Shown here: one piece after another, positions 25,619-33,807 of the stretch
Layout: each line of letters begins with the position of its first letter
Numbering within the stretch: the first letter of the stretch is position 1
Assembly: GCA_004570425.1 (NCBI GenBank)
Contig: SPQJ01000005.1
Coordinates: 105,474 to 169,473 of the forward strand
Length of the DNA: 64,000 bases
Source: Bacillus sp. AZ43
GTDB lineage: Bacteria > Actinomycetota > Actinomycetes > Mycobacteriales > Geodermatophilaceae
Reading direction: 5' to 3'
Program-made: the position numbers and the translations under genes
The notes under the pieces: generated by a model
Told to the model about the DNA's origin: nothing
The model's database searches: none
Seen by the model: the letters and a program-made list of their open reading frames with translations, nothing else

Positions 25619-26127
25619 GCCTGCACCCCTCCCGCCTGCCGCACCGCGGGCACGATGTTCACGTAGGCGGCGCAGCGGCAGAGGTTGCCGCTCATCCGCT
25701 CGGCGACCTCGGCCGCGCTGAGCTCGGGGTCGGCGGTGAGGTCGGGGCTGGCGTGGCTCGGCCACCCGCGGTCGACCTCCTGCAGCACACCCACGGCCGA
25801 GCAGATCTGCCCCGGCGTGCAGTAGCCGCACTGGAAGGCGTCGCGGTCGAGGAACGCCTGCTGCACGGGGTGCAGCTCGCCCTCGGGCGCGAGGCCGTCG
25901 GCGGTGGTGATCTCCGCGCCGTCGTGCGCGACGGCGAGCGCCAGGCAGCTCAGCGCCCGCTCCCCGTCGAGCAGCACGGTGCACGCGCCGCACTGGCCGT
26001 GGTCGCAGCCCTTCTTCGGGCTGGTGTTGCCGAGCCGCTCGCGCAGGGCGTCCAGCAGCGTCGTGCGGGTGTCCACGGTGAGCCGGCGCGGTACGCCGTC
26101 CACGGTCAGGGAGATCTCGGCGTCCAC
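25615..26127 (-). CDS. paoA: PaoA-type [2Fe-2S] subunit
   Basis: 170-residue electron-transfer subunit. The plant-type 2Fe-2S cluster is bound by GCDHGQCGACTV plus a later Cys (ALSC), and the second cluster by FQCGYCTPGQ and GNLCRCAAY. First gene of the paoABC-like operon. I prefer the GTG at 26127, which follows GGGGAGG, over an ATG at 26160 that would add 11 residues including an RRRR run. That run is not followed by a hydrophobic segment, so there is no Tat export signal either way. Confidence 0.88.
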   Translation of the reverse strand: MDAEISLTVDGVPRRLTVDTRTTLLDALRERLGNTSPKKGCDHGQCGACTVLLDGERALSCLALAVAHDGAEITTADGLAPEGELHPVQQAFLDRDAFQCGYCTPGQICSAVGVLQEVDRGWPSHASPDLTADPELSAAEVAERMSGNLCRCAAYVNIVPAVRQAGGVQA

Positions 26128-26235
26128 GGGGCCCACCTCCCCTCGCCGTCGGCGTGGCAAACCCCGGCCCGACTACTCTCGGGGGGTGTTCCCCTCCGTG
26201 TCCGCCCGGTCCCGTGCTGCCCTGAGGAAGGCCCG

Positions 26236-27852
26236 ATGAGCGCCGTCGAGGAGCGCGCCGTCGGGGGCACCACCGCGAAGGACGTGGTCGAGCAGGCCGG
26301 CCGCCGGCGCACGTTCGCCGTCATCAGCCACCCCGACGCCGGCAAATCCACGCTCACCGAGGCGCTCGCGCTGCACGCCCGCGTGATCGGCCAGGCCGGC
26401 GCGGTCCACGGCAAGGCCGGCCGGCGCGGCACGGTCTCGGACTGGATGGACATGGAGAAGGCCCGCGGCATCTCCATCACCTCGGCGGCGCTGCAGTTCG
26501 AGTACGGCGACGCGGTCGTGAACCTCCTGGACACGCCGGGCCACTCGGACTTCTCCGAGGACACCTACCGCGTGCTCACCGCCGTCGACGCCGCCGTGAT
26601 GCTCATCGACGCCGCCAAGGGCCTCGAGGCGCAGACGATGAAGCTGTTCGCGGTCTGCCGGCACCGCGGCATCCCGGTGCTCACCGTCGTCAACAAGTGG
26701 GACCGGCCGGGCAAGGACGCGCTCGAGCTCATGGACGAGATCACCGAGCGGACCGGCCTGACGCCGACCCCGCTCACCTGGCCGGTCGGCATCGCGGGCG
26801 ACTTCCGGGGCGTCCTGGACCGGTCCGACGGCACCTACCGCCGCTTCACCCGCACCGCGGGCGGGGCGACCATCGCCCCCGAGGAGACGCTGTCGGCCGA
26901 GGCGGCGCTGGCCCGCGAGGGCGACGCCTGGCAGCAGGCCGTCGAGGAGGTCGAGCTGCTCGAGGCCAGCGGCCAGGACCACGAGCAGTCGCTGTTCCTG
27001 GACGGCGTGACGACGCCGGTGCTGTTCGCGTCCGCCGTCTCCAACTTCGGGGTCGGCGCGCTGCTCGACACCCTGGTCGGCAAGGCCCCCGCCCCGTCGT
27101 CCGTGCCCACCGCCGACGGCGGCCGCCGCGAGCTGACCGACCCGTTCAGCGCCTTCGTGTTCAAGGTGCAGGCCGGTATGGACACCGCCCACCGCGACCG
27201 GCTGGCCTTCATCCGCATCTGCTCGGGCGTCTTCGAGCGCGGCATGGTGGTCACCCACGCCCGCACCGGCCGGCCGTTCGCGACGAAGTACGCCCAGCAC
27301 GTCTTCGGCCGCGAGCGGGAGAGCATCGACGTCGCCTACCCCGGTGACGTCGTCGGGCTGGTGAACGCCGCGGCCCTCGGCGTCGGCGACACCCTCTACG
27401 CCGAGAAGCCGGTGGAGTACCCGCCGCTGACGACGTTCGCGCCGGAGCACTTCGCCGTCTGCCGGGGCCGGGACACCGCCAAGCACAAGCAGTTCCGCCG
27501 TGGGATCGAGCAGCTCGACAGCGAGGGCGTGGTGCAGGTGCTGCGCTCGGACCGCCGCGGCGAGCAGGCGCCGGTGCTCGCCGTCGTCGGCCCGATGCAG
27601 TTCGAGGTGGCCACCCACCGGATGGAGCACGAGTTCGGCGCCCCCGTGGAGCTCGAGCGGCTGCCCTACAACCTGGCGCTGCGCACCGACGAGGCGTCGG
27701 CGCCGGTGGTGGCGACCGCCCGCAACGCCGAGGTCCTGCAGCGCACCAACGGCGAGTACGTCGCGGTGTTCGGCGACAAGTGGGGCCTGCGGGTGTTCCA
27801 GGAGAAGCACCCGGACCTGACGCTCGAGTCGCTGGTGGCCGCGGAGCTCTGA
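26236..27852 (+). CDS. prfC: Peptide chain release factor 3
   Basis: 538-residue translational GTPase that recycles RF1/RF2 from the ribosome after termination. G1 is SHPDAGKST, G2-region ARGISITSA, G3 DTPGHSD, G4 NKWD. The RF3-specific WMDMEKARGISIT and the C-terminal GPMQFEVATHRMEHEFG segments are present. Length matches bacterial RF3 (about 527-540). The ATG at 26236 follows AGGAAGG; TACTCT at 26173-26178 could be its -10. It converges with the methyltransferase gene with 1 bp between stops. Confidence 0.95.
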   Translation: MSAVEERAVGGTTAKDVVEQAGRRRTFAVISHPDAGKSTLTEALALHARVIGQAGAVHGKAGRRGTVSDWMDMEKARGISITSAALQFEYGDAVVNLLDTPGHSDFSEDTYRVLTAVDAAVMLIDAAKGLEAQTMKLFAVCRHRGIPVLTVVNKWDRPGKDALELMDEITERTGLTPTPLTWPVGIAGDFRGVLDRSDGTYRRFTRTAGGATIAPEETLSAEAALAREGDAWQQAVEEVELLEASGQDHEQSLFLDGVTTPVLFASAVSNFGVGALLDTLVGKAPAPSSVPTADGGRRELTDPFSAFVFKVQAGMDTAHRDRLAFIRICSGVFERGMVVTHARTGRPFATKYAQHVFGRERESIDVAYPGDVVGLVNAAALGVGDTLYAEKPVEYPPLTTFAPEHFAVCRGRDTAKHKQFRRGIEQLDSEGVVQVLRSDRRGEQAPVLAVVGPMQFEVATHRMEHEFGAPVELERLPYNLALRTDEASAPVVATARNAEVLQRTNGEYVAVFGDKWGLRVFQEKHPDLTLESLVAAEL

Positions 27853-27853
27853 G

Positions 27854-28717
27854 CTACCGGGGGCCGGGGACCTGCTCCCGCTTCTTCGTCGCGGTGAGCA
27901 GCAGGTACTCCCAGTCCACGACCGTGGTCCCCTGCCCGCGGTCCATCCGCCGGGCCAGCTCGGCGAGCTCGGCGTCCAGGGCGGCCGCGCGCTCGGGCTG
28001 GTCGGCCAGCGACCGGTACACCGCGATCGTGGGGCCGTACACGTCCTTGAAGTAGTCGCGGAAGGCCTCCGGGCGGTCGAACCTGTCGACGGTCAGCATC
28101 CGCCGCTCCGTCGAGACGTCGGTGACCCGGTCGCCGAGCAGTCCCCGCACGTGCTCCTCGCTGCCCCACATCGGCGGCGGGGAGGCACCAGGAGGGGGCG
28201 GCGGCGCGTAGGGCTTCATCGTGGCGAAGAGCTGGCCGATGAAGCCCTCCGGCGTCCAGCTGATGATCCCGATCCGGCCCCCGGGCCGGCACACCCGGAC
28301 CAGCTCGTCGGCGGCCGCCTGGTGGTGCGGCGCGAACATGACCCCGATGGCGGACAGCACCACGTCGAACTCCCCGTCGGCGAAGGGCAGCGCCTCGGCG
28401 TCGGCCTCGCGCCACTCCAGGTCGACGCCCTCGGCGGCGGCCCGTGCCCGGCCGGCCTCGAACAGCTCGGGCGTCAGGTCGCTGGCCACCACGGTGGCGC
28501 CGGTCCGCGCGGCGGTGACGGCGACGTTCCCCGAGCCGGCGGCGACGTCGAGCACCCGGTCGCCGGGGCTCACCCCGCATGCCTGCACCAGGACCTCGCC
28601 CAGCTCGGGCAGCAGGTCGGCGGCCAGTCTCGGGTAGTCGCCGGAGGCCCACATCGCGCGGTGCCTGGCCTTGAGGGCACGGTCGGCGTCGAGGGCGGTG
28701 CCGGTGGAGGAGGTCAT
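27854..28717 (-). CDS. Class I SAM-dependent methyltransferase (UbiE/COQ5-like)
   Basis: 287-residue methyltransferase with motif I VLDVAAGSGNVAV (about 54-66), motif II VVASDLTPELFE, and a Methyltransf_11-type core ADAEALPFADGEFDVVLSAI. The GRIGIISWTPEGFIGQLF segment is common in actinobacterial small-molecule methyltransferases. The substrate is not predictable. It starts at ATG 28717. The 117-bp upstream interval to the next gene has no clear feature. Confidence 0.85.
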   Translation of the reverse strand: MTSSTGTALDADRALKARHRAMWASGDYPRLAADLLPELGEVLVQACGVSPGDRVLDVAAGSGNVAVTAARTGATVVASDLTPELFEAGRARAAAEGVDLEWREADAEALPFADGEFDVVLSAIGVMFAPHHQAAADELVRVCRPGGRIGIISWTPEGFIGQLFATMKPYAPPPPPGASPPPMWGSEEHVRGLLGDRVTDVSTERRMLTVDRFDRPEAFRDYFKDVYGPTIAVYRSLADQPERAAALDAELAELARRMDRGQGTTVVDWEYLLLTATKKREQVPGPR

Positions 28718-28834
28718 GACGGAGATCCCTGGTCGTCCGAGGGTCCGGCGTCCCCCGTACCGCCGGAGGCTGCGGTCGTCAGCCGTCGCCAGGCTGGACC
28801 CGCAGCGCCCTCCCTGACAGAGCCGAAGGGCCCC

Positions 28835-29659
28835 TCAGCCGATGCCGGCCGCCCGCACGATCGCGACCACCTCGGCGACGGCCGCCGGCTGCAGCGGGAG
28901 GTGCGGCAGCACGTCGGGGATCTCGTCGGGCTCGATGCCGTGCGCCAGCAGCTCCTCCACCAGTCGTTCGGCGTACGCGGGGCCGAGCGGGGGATCTCCA
29001 CCGGTCGCCGCCACCGCCGCCCGGGCCAGGAACAGCGAGCCGCTGAGGTCCTCCTCCGGCTCCGGCCCCGCGGGCGCGGCGGCGCGGGCGAGGCCCTCGG
29101 CGGCTCTCACCAGGGACAGCGGGAGCCCTTCCGCCTCGACCTCGATGAGGGGGACGTCGCGGAGCGCGGCCAGCACGAGGAGCTCGGCGTCCATCCGCAG
29201 GGGCTCGGCCCAGCCGCCGGTGTGCAGCACCGCCGCGAGGTCGGCGGCGTCCTCCCCCACCTCGTCGGCGAGCTCCACCCACGCCTCGGGGCGGGTGCTC
29301 CGGGCGCGTTCGGCGGCGGCCAGGCAGGTGGCCGCCACGAATGGCTCCAGCACCTCGACGTCGAAGCGCTCCGCGGCGACGACGCCGTCCCGGTCGACGG
29401 AGTTCAGGGCGTCCTGGAAGCTGCCCGGCCGGGCGTCGCCCAGGTCGAGCCGGCCGTCCTCGTCGCCGCTGAGCGCCAGCCCGTGCGCCGCCCGCTCGCC
29501 CACCGTCGTGCCGGTCGCCACGATCCGCCCGCCGGTGCGCAGGTGGTGCGGCTGGTCGGACATGCCCACCGCCCAGGCGCAGGTCTCGGCGATCAGCTCG
29601 GCCGTCCGCTCGCGCAGCACCTCGCGCGTGAGCAGACCCATCCAGTCGACGTCGAACAC
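28835..29659 (-). CDS. Hypothetical protein, unknown family
   Basis: 274-residue, strongly acidic, Ala/Leu/Glu-rich soluble protein beginning VFDVDWMGLLTREVLRERTA. No signal peptide, membrane segment or nucleotide motif is visible. The sequence looks all-helical with regular EVLEPFVAATCLAAAERA-type helices. I do not recognise the family. The GTG at 29659 follows GGAGGGC; the ATG seven codons later is an alternative. It is separated from the histidine-kinase gene upstream by a hairpin, so it is probably not part of that operon. Confidence 0.55.
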   Translation of the reverse strand: MFDVDWMGLLTREVLRERTAELIAETCAWAVGMSDQPHHLRTGGRIVATGTTVGERAAHGLALSGDEDGRLDLGDARPGSFQDALNSVDRDGVVAAERFDVEVLEPFVAATCLAAAERARSTRPEAWVELADEVGEDAADLAAVLHTGGWAEPLRMDAELLVLAALRDVPLIEVEAEGLPLSLVRAAEGLARAAAPAGPEPEEDLSGSLFLARAAVAATGGDPPLGPAYAERLVEELLAHGIEPDEIPDVLPHLPLQPAAVAEVVAIVRAAGIG

Positions 29660-29705
29660 GCCCTCCACTGTCCCAGCGGCACGCTCCCGGGGCCGTCCTC
29701 GTGCT

Positions 29706-29728
29706 CCGGGGGCCCTGCAGGACCCCGG
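29706..29728 (-). terminator. Hairpin after the histidine-kinase operon
   Basis: CCGGGG (29706-29711) pairs with CCCCGG (29723-29728) around an inner CCTG/CAGG stem, with a small bulge. It lies 29 bp past the kinase stop at 29757 in the leftward direction. GC-rich with no U-tract. Confidence 0.4.
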
Positions 29729-29756
29729 GCGCGCGGGGAACGCCCCGGGAACGCGG

Positions 29757-31187
29757 TCAGGCGGCCGGCTCGGTGAGCGGCAGGAGCACCTGGAAGCGGG
29801 TGTCCCCCGGCTCGGACACCACGCGGAGGTCGCCACCGTGCCGCTTGACGACGACCCGCCAGGACACGTCCAGCCCGAGACCCGTCCCCTGGCCGACCGG
29901 CTTGGTGGTGAAGAAGGGCTCGAACACCCGCGCCCGCAGCTCGGCGGGGATGCCGGGTCCGGTGTCGCCGATCTCCACCAGCGCCGACTCGCCCCGCCGC
30001 GCCGTCCGGACCGTGAGCGTCCCGCTGCCGGCCATGGCGTCGAGCGCGTTGACGATCAGGTTGGTCCACACCTGGTTGAGCTCCCCGGCGTAGGCGGGGA
30101 CCGCGGGCAGGCTCCGGTCGTAGTCCTTCACCACCGTGACCCCCGCCGGGATCTTGCCCCCGAGCATCACCAGGGTGGCGTCGAGCCCCGCGTGCAGGTC
30201 CGTCGGCTGGTGCGGCGTGCGGTCCATCTGCGAGTACTGCTTGGCCGCGTCGACCAGGCTCGAGATCCGGTGCGTGCTGTCGGCGATCTCCACGAGCAGC
30301 GCCTCGGCCTCGACGGTGTAGGCGAGCCAGCGCAGCGCCGGGGCCAGGTGGTCGGGGCCGACCGCGTCGGTGACGCGGTCGAGGTCCTCCGGCTCCAGCC
30401 CGGCGGCGACGAACACCCCGGCCAGCTCCCACGGCTGGGGCACCGCGTGGTCCTCGAGCCACTCGCCGAGGCCGTCCTCGAGGTCCGAGCGCTCCAGCGT
30501 GCTCAGCTCGCGGGCGGTGCCCACGCGCTCGACGAACTCCTCCTGCAGCCCGGTCAGCGCCCGGAGCACCTCGCCGTCGAGCCTGCCCTCCGACAGCATC
30601 GCGAGCTTGTGCCGCATCCCGGCGAAGCGCTCGCGCAGCGCCCCCGCGGCGCGGGAGGCCGCGGCCGCCGGGTTGTTCAGCTCGTGCGTCAGCCCGGCGC
30701 TGAGCTTCCCCAGCGCGAGCAGCCGCTCCCGCTGACCCACCAGCTCGGCGGAGGTGCGCTGGCCGACGAACATCCCCTCCAGCAGGTGCACCGCCATCGG
30801 GAACCACTGCCGGAACACCGCCGCGAACGGCCCCGCGGGCAGGGTGAGGAACCGGCAGTCGGTGACCGCCCGGACCGTCGCCGGGTAGCGCTGCTCGAGC
30901 CGGTCGCCGAAGTAGAACTGCACCGCGCCGGAGTACACCCCGCGGTGCGAGGTCCGGACCGTCTCGACCTCGCTGCCCCCGACGAGCCGGACCATCGACA
31001 TGGTGCCGTCGAGCAGCACGAAGAAGCACTCCGCCGGCTCGCCCTCGACCGACACGTCGCTGCCGGCGGGGCAGTCGACGACGTCGGCGTTGGCGGCCAC
31101 CCAGGCGAGCTGGTCGGCGTCGAGGTCCTCGAAGAGGAACAGGCCGCGCAGCTCGTCGGGGCCCAGCCGTGGGCCCGTGGCGGTCAT
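29757..31187 (-). CDS. Cyclic-nucleotide-binding-domain sensor histidine kinase
   Basis: 476-residue soluble kinase. An N-terminal CRP-like cNMP-binding domain (about 10-140, with GVYSGAVQFYFGD in the cap region) is joined to a dimerisation helix carrying His168 in LTHELNNPAAAA. The ATPase domain has the N-box WTNLIVNALDAM, G1 DTGPGIP and FFTTKPVGQGTGLGLDVSWR. No transmembrane segment is present, so the signal is intracellular. It overlaps the receiver-flavoprotein gene by 4 bp and presumably phosphorylates that receiver domain. Confidence 0.88.
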   Translation of the reverse strand: MTATGPRLGPDELRGLFLFEDLDADQLAWVAANADVVDCPAGSDVSVEGEPAECFFVLLDGTMSMVRLVGGSEVETVRTSHRGVYSGAVQFYFGDRLEQRYPATVRAVTDCRFLTLPAGPFAAVFRQWFPMAVHLLEGMFVGQRTSAELVGQRERLLALGKLSAGLTHELNNPAAAASRAAGALRERFAGMRHKLAMLSEGRLDGEVLRALTGLQEEFVERVGTARELSTLERSDLEDGLGEWLEDHAVPQPWELAGVFVAAGLEPEDLDRVTDAVGPDHLAPALRWLAYTVEAEALLVEIADSTHRISSLVDAAKQYSQMDRTPHQPTDLHAGLDATLVMLGGKIPAGVTVVKDYDRSLPAVPAYAGELNQVWTNLIVNALDAMAGSGTLTVRTARRGESALVEIGDTGPGIPAELRARVFEPFFTTKPVGQGTGLGLDVSWRVVVKRHGGDLRVVSEPGDTRFQVLLPLTEPAA

Positions 31188-32842
31188 CGCTCCCCCAGGT
31201 ACCGGTGCACGAGGGTGACCGCCATGGCGCCCTCGCCGACGGCGGAGGCCACGCGCTTCACCGAGTCCGCCCGCGCGTCGCCGGCCACGAACACCCCCGG
31301 CAGGCTCGACTCGAGGAAGTAGGGGTCCCGCTCCGGCGCCCAGCCCGGGGGCCGGCGGCCCTCGCTCAACAGCGCCGGGCCGGTCGGGATGAAGCCGTGG
31401 TCGTCCCGGACGACGGCCCCGTCCAGCCAGCCCGTGCGCGGCGCGCCGCCGATGAACACGAACAGGTGGCTGGCCGGCAGCGTCTCCCGCTCCCCCGTCC
31501 GGGCGTCCTCCACGGTGACCGCCTCGAGGTGGCCGTCCCCCTGCGTGCCCGCGACCGTGCAGCACGTCCGCACGGAGATGTTGGGGATGCCCGCGATCTG
31601 CTCGATGAGGTAGGCCGACATCGACGACTCGAGCGCGTCGCCGCGGACGAGCAGGCACACCGACCGGGCGAAGCCCGCGAGGTACACCGCGGCCTGCCCG
31701 GCGGAGTTGGCGCCGCCGACCACGTAGATGTCCTGGTCGGTGCACTCCACGGCCTCGGTCATGGCCGACCCGTAGTAGACGCCGCGCCCGGTCAGCTCGT
31801 CGACGCCGTCCACCCCGAGGCTGCGGTAGGAGATCCCGGTCGCCAGGACGACGGCGTGCGCCGCGAGGGCCCGGCCGTCGTCCAGGCGGACCACCCGCTT
31901 CGGCCCGTGCGCCTCGAGCGCGACCACGTCGCGCGTGAGCAGCAGCTCGGCACCGAACCGCACCGCCTGGCGGCGGGCGCGGTCGGCCAGCTGCCCGCCG
32001 GACACCCCGTCGGGGAAGCCCAGGTAGTTCTCGATCCGGCTGCTCTGACCGGCCTGCCCACCCGTCGCCTCGCGCTCCACGAGGACGGTGCGCAGCCCCT
32101 CGGAAGCCCCGTACACGGCCGCGCCGAGCCCCGCCGGCCCGCCGCCGACCACCACGAGGTCGTAGAACTTCTCCCGGGGGTCGACGGCGAGCCCGGCGAC
32201 GGCGGCGAGCTCGGACTCGCTCGGGTGCCGCAGCACCTGCGCGTCCGCCGTGACGACGACGGGGATGTCCTCCCGGCCGGCGCCCGCGGCCGCCAGGATC
32301 CGCTGCCCCTCCGGCTCGTCGACGCTGAACCACGTGTACGGCACGGCGTTGCGGGCGAGCAGGTCGCGGGCCCGGAAGGAGGGCGCCGACCAGCGGTGCC
32401 CGACCAGCTTCACGCCGGCCACCTCCGGGTCGGGGGTCTCGCGCCAGGCGGTGAGCATGCCGTCGACGACGGGGTAGAGCTTCTCCTCGGGCGGGTCCCA
32501 CGGCTTGAGCAGGTAGGCGTCGACGTCGACCACGTTGATGGCGGAGATCGCGGCGTCGGTGTCGGCGTAGGCGGTGAGCAGCGCGCGGCGCGCCCGCGGG
32601 AACAGGTCCATCGCCATCTCGAGGAAGTCGATGCCGTTCATCTCGGGCATCCGGTAGTCGGCCAGCAGCACCGCCACGGGGTCGCCCCGCAGCTTGAGCT
32701 CGCGCAGGGCGTCGAGCCCCTCGGCGGCCGACGAGGCCCGCAGCACCCGGTACTCCTCGCCGTACCTGCGGCGGAGGTCCCGGGCGACGGCGCGGGAGAC
32801 GCCCGGGTCGTCGTCCACGCTGAGGAGCACCGGCTTGCCCAT
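31184..32842 (-). CDS. Response-regulator receiver fused to thioredoxin-reductase-like flavoprotein
   Basis: 552-residue fusion. Residues 1-130 are a receiver domain with Asp10-Asp12, phospho-acceptor Asp62 (ADYRMPEMNG), LLTAYAD and LLKPWD. A thioredoxin-like linker region follows (about 145-215). The flavoprotein half has FAD motif VVVGGGPAGLGAA (about 221-233), ATGISYRSLG, NAD motif VVGGANSAGQAA and VFVAGDARADSVKR. The redox CxxC of thioredoxin reductase is replaced by YYGSAM, so it cannot reduce thioredoxin by that disulfide. It is coupled to the cNMP-kinase downstream. The output is unknown. Confidence 0.85.
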   Translation of the reverse strand: MGKPVLLSVDDDPGVSRAVARDLRRRYGEEYRVLRASSAAEGLDALRELKLRGDPVAVLLADYRMPEMNGIDFLEMAMDLFPRARRALLTAYADTDAAISAINVVDVDAYLLKPWDPPEEKLYPVVDGMLTAWRETPDPEVAGVKLVGHRWSAPSFRARDLLARNAVPYTWFSVDEPEGQRILAAAGAGREDIPVVVTADAQVLRHPSESELAAVAGLAVDPREKFYDLVVVGGGPAGLGAAVYGASEGLRTVLVEREATGGQAGQSSRIENYLGFPDGVSGGQLADRARRQAVRFGAELLLTRDVVALEAHGPKRVVRLDDGRALAAHAVVLATGISYRSLGVDGVDELTGRGVYYGSAMTEAVECTDQDIYVVGGANSAGQAAVYLAGFARSVCLLVRGDALESSMSAYLIEQIAGIPNISVRTCCTVAGTQGDGHLEAVTVEDARTGERETLPASHLFVFIGGAPRTGWLDGAVVRDDHGFIPTGPALLSEGRRPPGWAPERDPYFLESSLPGVFVAGDARADSVKRVASAVGEGAMAVTLVHRYLGER

Positions 32843-32913
32843 CGCCACCCCTGTCCGCGGCAGGCGCCGCACCCGGACAACGCTAGACGGGCGGCGGGCG
32901 GCGGCGCACCGGT

Positions 32914-33363
32914 TTACGCGTCCCGGTCCCGGACGACGTGCACCGCGGCCTCCTCGGCCGACGCCGCCGCGCCGTCGATGCCCTCGTCCCGGGCCCACAG
33001 CTCGTCGTCGGTGTCCTCTGTGCCGCCGTCGTCGGCGTCCAGCAGGCGCCCGGCCCGCTCGTCGCCCACCTCGTCGTCCAACGGCTCGCCGTCGGTGTCC
33101 GACGCGTCGCCGATGCCGTCGCCGTCGTCGGGCAGGCCGTCCGGCAGCTCCCGGGCCAGCCGGCCGTCGAGGTTCTCGCCGGCGAGCTCCTCCGCCTCGG
33201 TGGTGCCCCAGTCGTCGACCGCCCAGGGCCGTTCGGCGGGTGACCAGCCGGTGTCGAGGACGTCGCGCACGCCGCGCGGGTCCTCGAGGGTGTCCACGGC
33301 CTCCAGGACCCCGGAGGCTTCCTCCGGGTCGGTGCCGTCCGTACCGTAGATGCCCGGTTCCAT
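32914..33363 (-). CDS. DUF5709 family protein
   Basis: 149-residue, very acidic soluble protein with the DUF5709 landmarks LDTGWSPAERPWAVDDWGTT and ENLDGRLARELPD, ending in a variable Asp/Glu-rich tail with a GRLLDADDGG motif. The family is actinobacterial and uncharacterised. The ATG follows GGAGAGGGG. It lies in the gap between the receiver-flavoprotein gene (same strand, 71 bp downstream) and the divergent UBP zinc-finger gene. Confidence 0.8.
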   Translation of the reverse strand: MEPGIYGTDGTDPEEASGVLEAVDTLEDPRGVRDVLDTGWSPAERPWAVDDWGTTEAEELAGENLDGRLARELPDGLPDDGDGIGDASDTDGEPLDDEVGDERAGRLLDADDGGTEDTDDELWARDEGIDGAAASAEEAAVHVVRDRDA

Positions 33364-33398
33364 GCTGCGTCCCCTCTCCGTCAGGCCGGTGGTGCCCC

Positions 33399-33743
33399 GT
33401 GTCCGAGAGCGCGATCGACCCCGCCGCGCCCCCCAGCGGGCCCGGCTGCGTGGAGTGCGAGGCCACCGGCAGCTGGTGGTTCCACCTCCGCCGCTGCGCC
33501 CGGTGCGGTCACGTCGGCTGTTGCGACTCGTCGCCCAACCGGCACGCCCGGGAGCACGCGGCGGCCACGGGGCACCCGGTGATCCGCAGCTTCGAGCCCG
33601 GCGAGTCCTGGTTCTGGGACTTCACCAGCGAGCAGCCCGTCGACGGCCCCGACCTCGCGCCACCGCAGCACCGCCCGCTGGACCAGCCGGCCCCCGGTCC
33701 GCGGGGGCGCGTCCCCGCCGACTGGCGGGCGCGGCTGCACTAG
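33399..33743 (+). CDS. UBP-type zinc finger protein
   Basis: 114-residue protein whose first ~75 residues form a Znf-UBP domain: Cys17/Cys20 (CVEC), Cys33/Cys36 (CARC), Cys41-Cys42, His49, His53 and His59, plus ESWFWDF. In eukaryotes this fold binds the ubiquitin C-terminus; bacterial copies are uncharacterised. The C-terminal ~40 residues are Pro/Arg-rich. The GTG at 33399 follows GGTGG. It is divergent (35 bp) from DUF5709 and lies beside the receiver-flavoprotein/cNMP-kinase pair. Confidence 0.85.
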   Translation: MSESAIDPAAPPSGPGCVECEATGSWWFHLRRCARCGHVGCCDSSPNRHAREHAAATGHPVIRSFEPGESWFWDFTSEQPVDGPDLAPPQHRPLDQPAPGPRGRVPADWRARLH

Positions 33744-33777
33744 GGAGGGCACCCGGGCGAGTCTGGCCCGGTCGGCG

Positions 33778-33797
33778 CGCGGGGGCCAGCCCCCGCG
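33778..33797. terminator. Hairpin between convergent UBP and aldehyde-dehydrogenase genes
   Basis: Perfect 8-bp stem CGCGGGGG / CCCCCGCG with a CCAG loop, 34 bp after the rightward stop and 10 bp before the leftward stop at 33808. Likely bidirectional. Confidence 0.65.
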
Positions 33798-33807
33798 TGC
33801 CGTGCCG

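Noticed and set aside
31184..32842. Simple thioredoxin reductase call for the flavoprotein
   Set aside because: The redox CxxC is absent (YYGSAM in its place) and an N-terminal receiver domain is fused.
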